Of a stretch of DNA of 64,000 nucleotides, positions 27,059-35,141 are shown piece by piece. The translations under genes were made by a program, and so were the position numbers. The notes under the pieces are model-generated. The model did not search any database, had not been told where the DNA came from, and saw nothing but the letters and a program-made list of their open reading frames with translations. How positions within the stretch are numbered: position 1 is the stretch's first letter; each line of letters begins with the position of its first letter. The DNA is from BOG-908 sp965198825 (GTDB lineage: Bacteria; Pseudomonadota; Alphaproteobacteria; Acetobacterales; Acetobacteraceae), in assembly GCA_965198825.1 (NCBI GenBank), contig CBDAQB010000002.1, positions 124,001-188,000 of the forward strand. The letters run 5' to 3'.

Positions 27059-28163
27059 GCCGCTACGGCTCGCTGTCCTCGCGCCGAATTCAGCCGAATA
27101 CACGATCCGCTACGCACGCGCGATGGAAGCGCACTACGAAGTGCTCGCCTGCGTCGATTGCGAACAGCTCGCCGCCGAGTTCGAGGGCCGCCCGGCGAAC
27201 GACGGCTTTCCGAAAAACGTAAAATCCTTCCGCTACAAGACAGCCCCCGATCTCACGCGCCTCCTGCGCGCCATCGCCGCATTCCGGCCCACAGTACTCG
27301 CGATCCAGGAAGCCGTAGGGCCCCGCCGCGGCTTCTTCGTGGCCTGCGTGGCCGCGATGATGAAACCCTTCGCACTCATCGTGCTCACCGTACACGACCC
27401 TGTTCCGCACGAAGGGCGCGACCTCACCGCATCACGCCGCACCGCGTGGGCATCTGCCTATGTCCGGCGCCTCGCCGATGTCATCGTCGTTCACGGCCCG
27501 TCCTGCGCGCGTGTCTATCGTGAGCAGGTCGGCCTGGGCGGACAGATGCTGATCGAAACCGACCACGGCTTGCAGCTGGAGCCTGCCACGATCGAACCTT
27601 ACCCCACGGGTCCGCTAAGCCTCTACGTCTTCGGCCGCATGGAAGCCTACAAAGGCATCGGCGTCCTGCTTTCCATGGCCGAAGCGCTGCACGCTGAAGG
27701 CTTGCCCTTCGTCCTGAACATCGAGGGCCGTGGGCCGGAGCTCGACAGGTTGCAGGACCGCTTCATGGCGCTGCCAGAAGTACGCATCTTCAATGGCTTC
27801 GTCCCGCCCATGCAGGTGATGTCGTCAATCCAGCAAGCCGAGTGCGTCCTGCTACCCTATCTGAGCGCCACGCAGAGCGGCGTGCTGGCGGCGGCTTACG
27901 CTGGCAGGCGCTACGTGGTCGCCAGCGACACGGGCGGCCTCTCCGACGTGGTTGTGGATGGGCATAACGGCCTGCTTGTCCCGCCTGGCGATGTCGCCGC
28001 CCTGGTCGGCGCTGTCAAACGTCTCGCGGCAGATCCTGCCTTGCGCGCTCGGCTGCAAAAGGGAGCGCAGGAGACTGCCGACACCACGCTCAATTGGCGC
28101 CGGATTGTCGATGAGGCAAACCCTAAGCTGCTAGCCGCCCTGGAACGCCGGCGCGGCCGCTAG
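27030..28163 (+). CDS. GT4 family glycosyltransferase
   Basis: 377 residues, GT-B fold. N-terminal Rossmann half with LTVHDPVPHEGRD; C-terminal half with YVFGRMEAYKGIGVLLSMAEAL, then ECVLLPYLSATQSGVLAAAYAGR and VPPGDVAALV, the GT4 donor-binding elements. Starts inside the flippase gene (29-base overlap) and ends 33 bases inside the opposing GT4 gene, a rare convergent overlap of two real genes. Donor sugar unknown. Confidence 0.88.
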   Translation: MRILRRNTRKPLRLAVLAPNSAEYTIRYARAMEAHYEVLACVDCEQLAAEFEGRPANDGFPKNVKSFRYKTAPDLTRLLRAIAAFRPTVLAIQEAVGPRRGFFVACVAAMMKPFALIVLTVHDPVPHEGRDLTASRRTAWASAYVRRLADVIVVHGPSCARVYREQVGLGGQMLIETDHGLQLEPATIEPYPTGPLSLYVFGRMEAYKGIGVLLSMAEALHAEGLPFVLNIEGRGPELDRLQDRFMALPEVRIFNGFVPPMQVMSSIQQAECVLLPYLSATQSGVLAAAYAGRRYVVASDTGGLSDVVVDGHNGLLVPPGDVAALVGAVKRLAADPALRARLQKGAQETADTTLNWRRIVDEANPKLLAALERRRGR

Positions 28164-29216
28164 CTGCTGCGGCCGCGTCACGCTGACGACCGCCTGTTCG
28201 ATGGCGGCAACGCAGGCCGACCAGTCGAAATCCTGCTTCAAACGCCGGCTAGCCTCCTCGGCAAGGTTGCGCAAATCACCGGCCGCATGGCTCGCGAGAA
28301 AGGCCGCAGCCTGCTCTGCCGCCGCTGCCGCTGCGACGATGTGGCCGCAATAGGTCGCGGTGATCAGGCGTGCGCCAGGAAGATCGAGGCATATCGGGAA
28401 GAGGCCGCTGCCAATGCTCTCCAGGACGATGAGAGGATAGGAATCGACGGAGGAAAGATGCACCAGCACATCCTGCTCTGACAGAACCTTGAGCAAATCG
28501 CCCTCCAGCAAAGGCGCGCCCAGCCGCACCTGCGAGGCAAGGCCGTATCCGTCGATGGATGCTTGCAGCCGGCTTCTGATCTCTGAACTGCAAGGCCCAA
28601 TCAGCTGCGCCTCGAACACAAGCCCGGAACGATGGAGAATGTCGCAGACATCGATGAACAGAAAAGACCCTTTTCCGGCCGACAAGCGTCCGGCATGAAC
28701 GAGGCGGAGAGGCCGGCCTCCCGCTTCGGGCCGGGCAGGCCTGGCAGCGAATTTCCTAGGCAGGAACGTCACCAGATCGAAGCGCGGAAGCCCCGCAGGC
28801 AGCGTCAGTTCCTCTGCCTGAGTCGCCGCGATCAATCCGATACCGTGTGACCTCGACAACATCTGGAAACCGCACCAGCGCAGTATCGGGTTGGATTGCG
28901 AAACCCAGTTCGTGCCGAGATGAGGCGTGACGAGCACCGTATAGCCGAAAAGCCGGCAGGCGCTGAGCATGATCAGATCCGGAAAGCTGACATATTGCAG
29001 CCAGACGCAATCCCAGCGCTCGCCGCGCCGGCGGAACAGATCCCAGACGCTACCAATGAACTTGCCGATTGATCCCAAGCGGAGATAGGCGCCGTGCGAG
29101 GAGACATGACCAACCTCATGGCCGCCCACATCGGAGAGCGCCTGAACGGCACGGTCGCAGAACTGTTCCACCCCGCCGCGGTGAGAGGGTGTTCCCCCTA
29201 CCACCAGGATCCTCAC
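28131..29216 (-). CDS. GT4-like glycosyltransferase
   Basis: 361 residues. N-terminus MRILVVGGTPSHRGGVEQFC is typical of GT4 donors that open with a glycine loop. It also has RLVHAGRLSAGKGSFLFIDV and VLVHLSSVDSYPLIVLESIGSG, corresponding to the phosphate-binding and acidic E-x7-E regions. First of no obvious operon: the PssE-like gene ends 103 bases upstream on the same strand. Its 3' end overlaps the convergent GT4 gene by 33 bases. Confidence 0.85.
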   Translation of the reverse strand: MRILVVGGTPSHRGGVEQFCDRAVQALSDVGGHEVGHVSSHGAYLRLGSIGKFIGSVWDLFRRRGERWDCVWLQYVSFPDLIMLSACRLFGYTVLVTPHLGTNWVSQSNPILRWCGFQMLSRSHGIGLIAATQAEELTLPAGLPRFDLVTFLPRKFAARPARPEAGGRPLRLVHAGRLSAGKGSFLFIDVCDILHRSGLVFEAQLIGPCSSEIRSRLQASIDGYGLASQVRLGAPLLEGDLLKVLSEQDVLVHLSSVDSYPLIVLESIGSGLFPICLDLPGARLITATYCGHIVAAAAAAEQAAAFLASHAAGDLRNLAEEASRRLKQDFDWSACVAAIEQAVVSVTRPQQLAAAPAFQGG

Positions 29217-29319
29217 GCCAGCCCCTGGAGGACGAGCGCCATGAATTCATCGGATCGCGTTTTAAAACCTGGCGCGCCCAACGAGGCTCTTGCGAACAGG
29301 CGCGTCATGCCCGTGCTTC

Positions 29320-29805
29320 TCAGGTCAGCAGCGCGCTGCGGATTTGCGCCAGGAACGGCGCAGGCGCGAAAGGCGGCACCACATCCATGGCTGCGTCCGG
29401 CTTTGCCAAGGCGGCTGCCATTGCTCCGGGCAAATCCTGTTCGGTCATGGCGACGTGAACGCCGGGCCGTCCGCCGAGCCACCGTGCGGTATCCACCTGA
29501 TGGTCGGTGTTGTGCTCCTTCCATTTCGCCTGGCGCGGAAACAGCACAATTGGCAAGCCGAGTTCGGCTGCAAGGAAGAAACTGCCGGTTCCGGCATGGG
29601 CCACAAGAAGCCGGCTCTTGCTTGCCAACGCGGTAAATTCTTGCGGGCTGAGCAGGCGTGTCCAGCGCATATGCCGAGGCTCGTAAGCGCCCTTGTCGCC
29701 GATTTGGGCAAAGATGTCCTCACTCGGGTTTTCCGCTGCCCATGCATCCGCTGCGCGCACCAACCGGTCGAACGGCAGCATCGTGCCGATGGTCACCAGG
29801 ATCAT
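29320..29805 (-). CDS. Alg13/PssE-like glycosyltransferase subunit (GT28 C-terminal domain)
   Basis: 161 residues from the ATG at 29805; an open frame runs back to 30078 but overlaps the PssD-like gene. MILVTIGTMLPFDRLVRAAD followed by LVAHAGTGSFFLAAELGLPIVLFPR is the UDP-sugar-binding half of the MurG/GT28 fold, as in Alg13, PssE or EpsF. Works only with a partner supplying the other half, encoded directly upstream with a 4-base ATGA overlap. In rhizobial EPS, PssD/PssE add the second sugar to the lipid carrier. Confidence 0.88.
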   Translation of the reverse strand: MILVTIGTMLPFDRLVRAADAWAAENPSEDIFAQIGDKGAYEPRHMRWTRLLSPQEFTALASKSRLLVAHAGTGSFFLAAELGLPIVLFPRQAKWKEHNTDHQVDTARWLGGRPGVHVAMTEQDLPGAMAAALAKPDAAMDVVPPFAPAPFLAQIRSALLT

Positions 29806-30254
29806 ATGACCGCGCCCCAGCAAGCGGGCCCGCGTCTCGTCTGCAGGGCCGGCCACTGAGTCAGCCACACGTCGGACACAAGCCGGGCGGCTGCGCCGGA
29901 AGACGAGAGCTTCTCGACGTTTGCAATACTGTCGATCCAGATTGTCTTTGCGCCAAAGATCAGTTTTGCAAAGCCGAGTGCAAACAGTGCCGGAGCGGAT
30001 CCGGTGGTGATCACCACATCCGGCTTTTCCTTGAGAATGATACTGATGAGTTGCGGAATGAGTAACGCCGACACCCACCAGTTCCGCCGCGAGACATCCC
30101 TGACAACGTAATAGCGGTGTGCCGCCACCTGAGCGGCGTACATCGGATGAACACTGACGAAGGCGACTTCAAGGCCTTCAAACGCTGGCGTGATCCGACA
30201 AAGCTCGAGCCAGTGGCCACCGCCAGACGCCACAGCCAAAACTCTCTTCGTCAT
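29802..30254 (-). CDS. Alg14/PssD-like membrane-anchored glycosyltransferase subunit
   Basis: 150 residues from the ATG at 30254 (an open frame extends to 30389 without support). ASGGGHWLEL near the start is the Alg14/PssD glycine motif; a hydrophobic segment (ALLIPQLISIIL) anchors it; VVITTGSAPALFALGFAKLIFGAKTIWIDS completes the acceptor domain. Forms the membrane-bound half of a split GT28-type enzyme with the overlapping PssE-like gene. Divergent from the GH16 gene at 30591. Confidence 0.88.
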   Translation of the reverse strand: MTKRVLAVASGGGHWLELCRITPAFEGLEVAFVSVHPMYAAQVAAHRYYVVRDVSRRNWWVSALLIPQLISIILKEKPDVVITTGSAPALFALGFAKLIFGAKTIWIDSIANVEKLSSSGAAARLVSDVWLTQWPALQTRRGPACWGAVI

Positions 30255-30590
30255 CCGGACACGCACTCTCCGCAGCAGGCCTCTTGCCCATAACACCACG
30301 TCAACAGGCTTGATGTTTTCACGAAATCGTGTGCAATCGTTGTCTATACGCAACAGTCGGTGAGTGGCGCGGAAGCGGAGAGCGTCCAAGCATCTTCAAC
30401 GAACCAGAGCCCCGGCACCGCCGACGCTACGCCAAACAAATTTCGCCTAAGTCATGCAACCTAAGGTTGTCTCTCTGGTTATCACTGCAATCGGCCCCAG
30501 CCGCTCGGCTGGGGTGGGCCAGCGGGGGGACAGGGCCTCTGTCCGCCTCGCGAGCTGCTTCTTTGCCTTGCCAGAACGGAGACCAGAGAC
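30255..30590. other. Divergent intergenic region with hairpin leader
   Basis: 336 bases between the PssD-like gene and the secreted GH16 gene. No gene seen. It contains the dyad CAACCTAAGGTTG (30457-30469) and a strong hairpin, CCCCAGCC (30495-30502) with GGCTGGGG (30507-30514), about 75 bases before the GH16 start; this could be a leader structure or an attenuator. Promoters for both directions should be here, but no clear -35/-10 is visible. Confidence 0.45.
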
Positions 30591-32462
30591 ATGACTGCGA
30601 CGAAATTGGCGACCATCCTGATTGCTGCCGGTTCCGGCTGCCTTGCTCTCCATGGCATCCCGCGGGCCCACGCGGCCGGCAACACAGACACGCTCGTCAT
30701 GTATTTGTCCGAAAACGCCTACGACGGCGACGCGCAATTCATCCCGTTCGTCGACGGCCAACCGATTGCCGCCGCGCAGCCTGTCACGATGCACAATGCC
30801 ACCGGGCAAGCGCAGCCCTTCATCTTCTCAGGCAACTGGGGCAACGGCCAGCACCACGTCGGCATCAAACTCACCAATGCCAAAACAGACGGAAGATCGA
30901 CCGGCGACGGTCATGCGCGGACCCTCTTCGTCAGCGAAATCGCCTACGACGGGCATTACCTCCTGCCAAACCAGGAGATCACCAGCAACGAACGGAAATC
31001 CTTCCTGATCTCGGGACCGAACAGCTGCGTCTCCGAAACCGGACGAACCAATGCCATCTGCAACAAAGTCACGGCAGCCCTGAATGGCCTCAGCCTCTCG
31101 CTACCGGTCGTTTACCCGACCAACACGCTGCAGATGACCTCCACCTGGACCGCCGGCGCCTGGCCGATGCCGAGCCAGACCATTCAAACGGTTATCCAGA
31201 ACGCCAGCGCCAAAGTCGTCGCCAGCATGGTTCAGGTCGTGCCCGCGATGCTGCCGCTGCACTCCTCGACCGTGCAGTTTTCCTACACCGTACCGGACAA
31301 CCAGCAATTGGCGCCTGGCACCTACCAGGTGCTGCAGGGCTTCCCGAGTGCCGCCGGCCTGCAAGTCGTCAGCACGGGCCAGTTCACCGTGCCCTCGGCC
31401 AACGTCACTCTCAACCAGACATTCAGCGGCGGCATGACCGCTCCGGATCCCTCGATCTGGAGCCCGTTCTATCGATACGGCACGAAGTTCGCCAACGAGC
31501 TCGAGGCCTACGTGCCGGACGCCGTCCAGCTCATTCCGGGACAAGGCCTGCGCCTGCGCGCCGACAGCCGCAACTTCGACGGCCAGCCCTACACGTCCGG
31601 CGCCATCACGACGTTCAACGGCTTCTCGCAAACCTACGGCCACTTCGAAATGCGCGCGCAAATACCCGGCGGCGCAGGCGTATGGCCCGCTTTCTGGATG
31701 CTTCCCACCGACATCACCAAAAGTGCCGAGATCGACATCTTCGAGCATCTCGGCGCCATACCGGGCATCCTGAACGCGTCCTTCTTCAACCCGGACGGCT
31801 CGCACACCACCACCGGCTGCGGCGGTCCCCTCGACTGGACAACCAGCTATCACGTCTTCTCCCTGGACTGGCAGCCAAACCAGCTGACCTGGAGCTATGA
31901 CGGCGTAGTCTGCAAAACGGTCACGCAGAACGTGCCTGCCATCCCCGAGTATCTGCTCGCCGACCTCGCCATCGGCGGCCCGCTTGCCTGGGGTGGCGGG
32001 ATCAACCCGCTGACACCGATCCCGGCCGAATTCAACATCGACTACATCAAGGCCTGGCAGTATCCGGCGATGCCCGCGGAGGTCCTCCCGGCGATCCGCT
32101 ACCTGCACGATGTCAGCGTCACGCCAGCCAACCCGCAACCCGGCGACACCATCACCGTCACCGGCACGGTCGCCACCAACGCAAACACCGCTTTGTATGA
32201 CGTATGGTTCCAGACGTTCCTGTGCGACTTCTACACGAACGGCTGCAGCATCTCCGAGGGCGACAGCTGGTATTCGAAAGTCAGCATGAACGCCAACTCT
32301 ACGGCGACCTACACCATCAACATGAAGCTGCCCTCAAACCTGCCAAGCGGGATCTACAAGGTCCAGGTCAACACCCACTCTGATGACGATCATGGACCAT
32401 TCATCCAGTATGGCGTCGCCGCCAACGTGATGGTCGGCAACCCGGTGCCCCCGCTTCCCTGA
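30591..32462 (+). CDS. Secreted multidomain GH16 glycoside hydrolase with carbohydrate-binding modules
   Basis: 623 residues, exported. Signal peptide about 1-28 (HAAG). Residues about 33-130 resemble a Ca-dependent xylan-type binding module (TLVMYLSENAYDGDAQF). A linker domain follows (about 130-270), then GH16 (about 275-490) with GVWPAFWML and an intact catalytic EIDIFEH (E380, D382, E385). The C-terminal 120 residues form a beta-sandwich-like module (SVTPANPQPGDTITVTGTV). GGAG lies 11 bases before the ATG. Probably cleaves or remodels beta-glucan-like EPS outside the cell. Divergent from the PssD/PssE pair and convergent with the ExoY gene. Confidence 0.85.
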   Translation: MTATKLATILIAAGSGCLALHGIPRAHAAGNTDTLVMYLSENAYDGDAQFIPFVDGQPIAAAQPVTMHNATGQAQPFIFSGNWGNGQHHVGIKLTNAKTDGRSTGDGHARTLFVSEIAYDGHYLLPNQEITSNERKSFLISGPNSCVSETGRTNAICNKVTAALNGLSLSLPVVYPTNTLQMTSTWTAGAWPMPSQTIQTVIQNASAKVVASMVQVVPAMLPLHSSTVQFSYTVPDNQQLAPGTYQVLQGFPSAAGLQVVSTGQFTVPSANVTLNQTFSGGMTAPDPSIWSPFYRYGTKFANELEAYVPDAVQLIPGQGLRLRADSRNFDGQPYTSGAITTFNGFSQTYGHFEMRAQIPGGAGVWPAFWMLPTDITKSAEIDIFEHLGAIPGILNASFFNPDGSHTTTGCGGPLDWTTSYHVFSLDWQPNQLTWSYDGVVCKTVTQNVPAIPEYLLADLAIGGPLAWGGGINPLTPIPAEFNIDYIKAWQYPAMPAEVLPAIRYLHDVSVTPANPQPGDTITVTGTVATNANTALYDVWFQTFLCDFYTNGCSISEGDSWYSKVSMNANSTATYTINMKLPSNLPSGIYKVQVNTHSDDDHGPFIQYGVAANVMVGNPVPPLP

Positions 32463-32481
32463 GTGCCAAGCCGGCGTGCGC

Positions 32482-32505
32482 GCCTGCCCGTTAACCTGGG
32501 CGGGC
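32482..32505. terminator. Hairpin between convergent GH16 and ExoY genes
   Basis: GCCTGCCC (32482-32489) pairs with GGGCGGGC (32498-32505) with one wobble and an 8-base loop. It sits in the 101-base convergent gap 19 bases after the GH16 stop. No T-run follows, so it is only a candidate terminator. Confidence 0.35.
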
Positions 32506-32563
32506 CGCCGCTTCAACGAGCCTGCGCCGGCGCGACAAAAAGCGGCCAGCATGGGATCTGCCT

Positions 32564-33355
32564 CTAGCGAGCCCCTGTCCCGCCGAAGACGGCTGGGATC
32601 GTCTTCGCGATGATGAGGAAATCCGCCCCCAGCGACCAGCTGTCGGCATACAGGGCATCGAACCTGACACGCTCCGAAAATGACGTGTCGCTACGCCCGC
32701 TCACCTGCCACAGCCCGGTGAGGCCAGGGCGGAATTCATAATACTTGCTGACGCTGGCGCCATAACGCGGCAGCTCCTGCTGAACGATCGGGCGCGGACC
32801 GACGAGGCTCATCTCCGTGCGGAGAATGTTGATCAGCTGCGGCAGCTCGTCGAGGCTCGACCGGCGCAGGAAGCGCCCTACTGGCGTCACGCGCGGGTCA
32901 TTCCGCAGCTTCCTGTTCACTGCCCACTCCAGAGCCTCCGCAGGATCGTTGGCCAGCAGATCGGCCAGCAACTTGTCTGCGTCCACTTTCATCGAGCGGA
33001 ACTTCAGGCACCGGAAGGTCCGACCCCCACGTCCGATGCGGGGATGCGCATAGAAGACCGGCCCGCCATCCATGCTCACCGCTGCCGCAATAACGACGAA
33101 CACGGGTAGCAAGAACAGAAGCGCCAGCATGGCGATTGCTACATCGAAAACCAGCTTGAACAGCAGCTCAGGACGCCGGTCGGGAAGCGAGATTCCCAGC
33201 CCGTAAAGATAGGGAGCTTCGTTTGTTTCAGCGACGTAAGTATGATCGGCCACTGCAAGCTCCATCGAGAAGGCCCCGGCGTCGCAAGTCATTTTATAGA
33301 CCCCGGTTCCAAACTTAGAATTAGCAACTTGTTTGATGCGTCGCAACATGAACAA
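32564..33355 (-). CDS. Undecaprenyl-phosphate sugar phosphotransferase, ExoY/WbaP-like
   Basis: Initiating enzyme that transfers sugar-1-phosphate from a UDP-sugar to undecaprenyl phosphate. 263 residues from TTG 33355; start uncertain (ATGs at 33349, 33292 and 33265). One N-terminal membrane segment (VAIAMLALLFLLPVFVVIAAA) and the bacterial sugar transferase core: KFRSMKVDADKLL, RNDPRVTPVGRFLRRSSLDELPQ, the SLVGPRP motif and RPGLTGLWQVSGRS. The short form lacks the five-helix domain of WbaP, so it is ExoY-like. Preceded by an AT-rich region with a dyad, suggesting regulated transcription. Confidence 0.93.
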   Translation of the reverse strand: MFMLRRIKQVANSKFGTGVYKMTCDAGAFSMELAVADHTYVAETNEAPYLYGLGISLPDRRPELLFKLVFDVAIAMLALLFLLPVFVVIAAAVSMDGGPVFYAHPRIGRGGRTFRCLKFRSMKVDADKLLADLLANDPAEALEWAVNRKLRNDPRVTPVGRFLRRSSLDELPQLINILRTEMSLVGPRPIVQQELPRYGASVSKYYEFRPGLTGLWQVSGRSDTSFSERVRFDALYADSWSLGADFLIIAKTIPAVFGGTGAR

Positions 33356-33813
33356 AGGCTTTTACGGAATAAGTCGATAAAGATTCCGTCAACTTTGCAA
33401 ATGCGCCCAGCATTTACCTCCACTTGCACAACGCGACCTTCTGTTCTTCATGCAACTTCAGATGGTAGAATTAACTACTCTATTCTTTCATAAGTTGCTT
33501 CCGACGCGTCTTCACCGACCCGAACTGTTCTACTCGTCCAAGATCGTGTCGATCTTTGTTGTCGCTTGACCATAGCAGGGCCCGAAGCGGGTCATCCCGC
33601 ACGTTCGGCCGGCCGGCCGAGCATCTGACCCGCAATGGCTGATGAAGCTTTGTGGAAGGGCAAGACGCGGCCACTTCCGGCCATCCGCGCCCGGCATGCT
33701 GCGCAACACTAAACGCGATCTCAACAAATGATCTCTGGTTATGCAACCTGAGCGTGTATTATGCGTCTCTATGCACGCAGCCTTCGCGTTTGCACATCTG
33801 GAGTTGTCTCGAC
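33356..33813. other. AT-rich divergent regulatory region
   Basis: 458 bases between the ExoY and GH26 genes. No protein gene is supported; apparent frames are short and AT-biased. Bases 33356-33500 are visibly AT-rich against a GC-rich background, as expected for promoters. A 7-bp dyad sits next to the ExoY start. TCTCTGGTTAT (33732-33742) and ATGCAACCT (33741-33749) recur upstream of the GH16 gene at 30591. Confidence 0.45.
33364..33389. promoter_or_regulatory. Dyad upstream of exoY-like gene (possible operator)
   Basis: ACGGAAT (33364-33370) and ATTCCGT (33383-33389) form a perfect 7-bp inverted repeat with a 12-base spacer, ending 9 bases before the TTG start of the ExoY-like gene. On the coding strand TTGACG, a -35-like hexamer, overlaps its distal arm. 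Could be an operator or an mRNA hairpin; function is inferred. Confidence 0.4.
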
Positions 33814-35046
33814 GTGAACCACATCATTTTAGCAGCCAAGCATTTAAGCCGCTCCGTCCTTCGCCGCAGCAGGGTCAACCGGTTTCTCTCGGTAGCCCTG
33901 GCATCCGCGGCCATTCTCACAGCCGGCCCGCTCTCCGGGCAGAAACCCGCCCGCGCAGCCCCGCCAGGCGGATGGATGGGGGCCTATCTCGGCAACCCCA
34001 ACGGCAGCGACGCCACGGCCGAACAGACCTTCACGACCGCCTACACCAGCTTCGTGAAGACCCTTCACAAAGCCCCTCGCATGATCGACTCCTTCGTTGA
34101 CTACACCCAGCCCGTCGCCTCCTGGCCAGGCAACGCCGGCTGGCAAGCCTGGTCGAACGCCCAATCCGTCGACGCGAAGAAGCTCCTGCCTGTCGTCTCC
34201 CTGCCGCTCATCTCGACGGCGAACGGCGCGCCCACCCCTGACGCACAGTTCCAGGCCTTCGCGTCCGGCCAGTACGACAGCGCCGTTCAAGGCGTCGTGG
34301 AAGCCTGGGCGCAGCACGGCTTCGCCCATCTGTTTATCCGCGTCGGCTGGGAGATGAACCTGCAAGGCACCCCCTATTTCGTCGGCGCCGACGCGCAAAG
34401 CCAGGCCGATTGGGTGAAAGCATTCCAGCACGTCTACCGCGTGATCCATCTCGCCGCGCGAGCCGCCGGCGTCACCGTCCGCGTCATCTGGAATCCCGGC
34501 GCCACCAACTACAGCTACGCCGAAGCCACCACGAACCTCTACCCAGGCGACAACTACGTGGACATCGTGGGAGCCGACATCTACGGCGGCATGTATCCCT
34601 TCTCCGACGGCGGCGCCTCACCGACCTACCACGACTGGGACACCGGCGCAGAAGACACCAGCGTGGCCCAGTTTATCGCCGACCCCGTGAACCGCGCCCA
34701 CTACTGGTCCTACCCAGCCGCCACCCGCTGGTCGCTCGACGGCAGCGGCGGCCATGCCCAATCCCTCCTGAGCCTGCTCCAGTTCGCCCAGGCCCACGGC
34801 AAACCCTTCGCCATCCCGGAAACCGGTGCAGGCAACTGCAGCGATCAAACCGACGTCTGCGACGACCCAACCTTCCCGCAATGGCTGCAAACCCAGCTGC
34901 AAGCCGCGGAGAAAAACGGCGCCGTCATCAGCTTCGTCAACATCTGGGACAGCAATGGCGGCGGCAATTACGAGTTTTCCAAGTCAACCGACAACAAACC
35001 GCTTGAAGCCGCTGCCTGGGCTGCCTTTGCCAAGATCGTGCAGTGA
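33814..35046 (+). CDS. Secreted GH26-like glycoside hydrolase (mannanase-type)
   Basis: About 410 residues from GTG 33814 (GGAG 11 bases upstream); a longer open frame to 33652 is less likely. A long signal region ends near ARAAPPGG. The TIM-barrel part has FIRVGWEMN with the acid/base Glu (E180), RVIWNPG, YVDIVGADIYG and FAIPETGAG with the nucleophile Glu (E336), the expected GH26 pair. GH26 enzymes cut beta-mannans or mixed beta-glucans. Its neighbours suggest it acts on the EPS made here. A copy of the AT-rich repeat begins 22 bases after the stop. Confidence 0.8.
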   Translation: MNHIILAAKHLSRSVLRRSRVNRFLSVALASAAILTAGPLSGQKPARAAPPGGWMGAYLGNPNGSDATAEQTFTTAYTSFVKTLHKAPRMIDSFVDYTQPVASWPGNAGWQAWSNAQSVDAKKLLPVVSLPLISTANGAPTPDAQFQAFASGQYDSAVQGVVEAWAQHGFAHLFIRVGWEMNLQGTPYFVGADAQSQADWVKAFQHVYRVIHLAARAAGVTVRVIWNPGATNYSYAEATTNLYPGDNYVDIVGADIYGGMYPFSDGGASPTYHDWDTGAEDTSVAQFIADPVNRAHYWSYPAATRWSLDGSGGHAQSLLSLLQFAQAHGKPFAIPETGAGNCSDQTDVCDDPTFPQWLQTQLQAAEKNGAVISFVNIWDSNGGGNYEFSKSTDNKPLEAAAWAAFAKIVQ

Positions 35047-35068
35047 CTATTTGAAGTAAAAGGCAAGC

Positions 35069-35140
35069 ACTTCTTTTTTGAAAAAAAGAAGCAAAAAACT
35101 TTTGCACCTTTGGGCCGGGCACTTTCCAACACCCGGCCCA
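35069..35140. repeat. AT-rich intergenic repeat (copy 2: left arm plus GC hairpin)
   Basis: Left arm 35070-35104 (TTCTTTTTTGAAAAAAAGAA then GCAAAAAACTTTTG) followed by a perfect 9-bp hairpin, TGGGCCGGG (35111-35119) with CCCGGCCCA (35132-35140). The right arm is missing. It fills the gap between two convergent genes and ends one base before the dmeF stop codon; likely a bidirectional terminator. Confidence 0.8.
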
Positions 35141-35141
35141 C

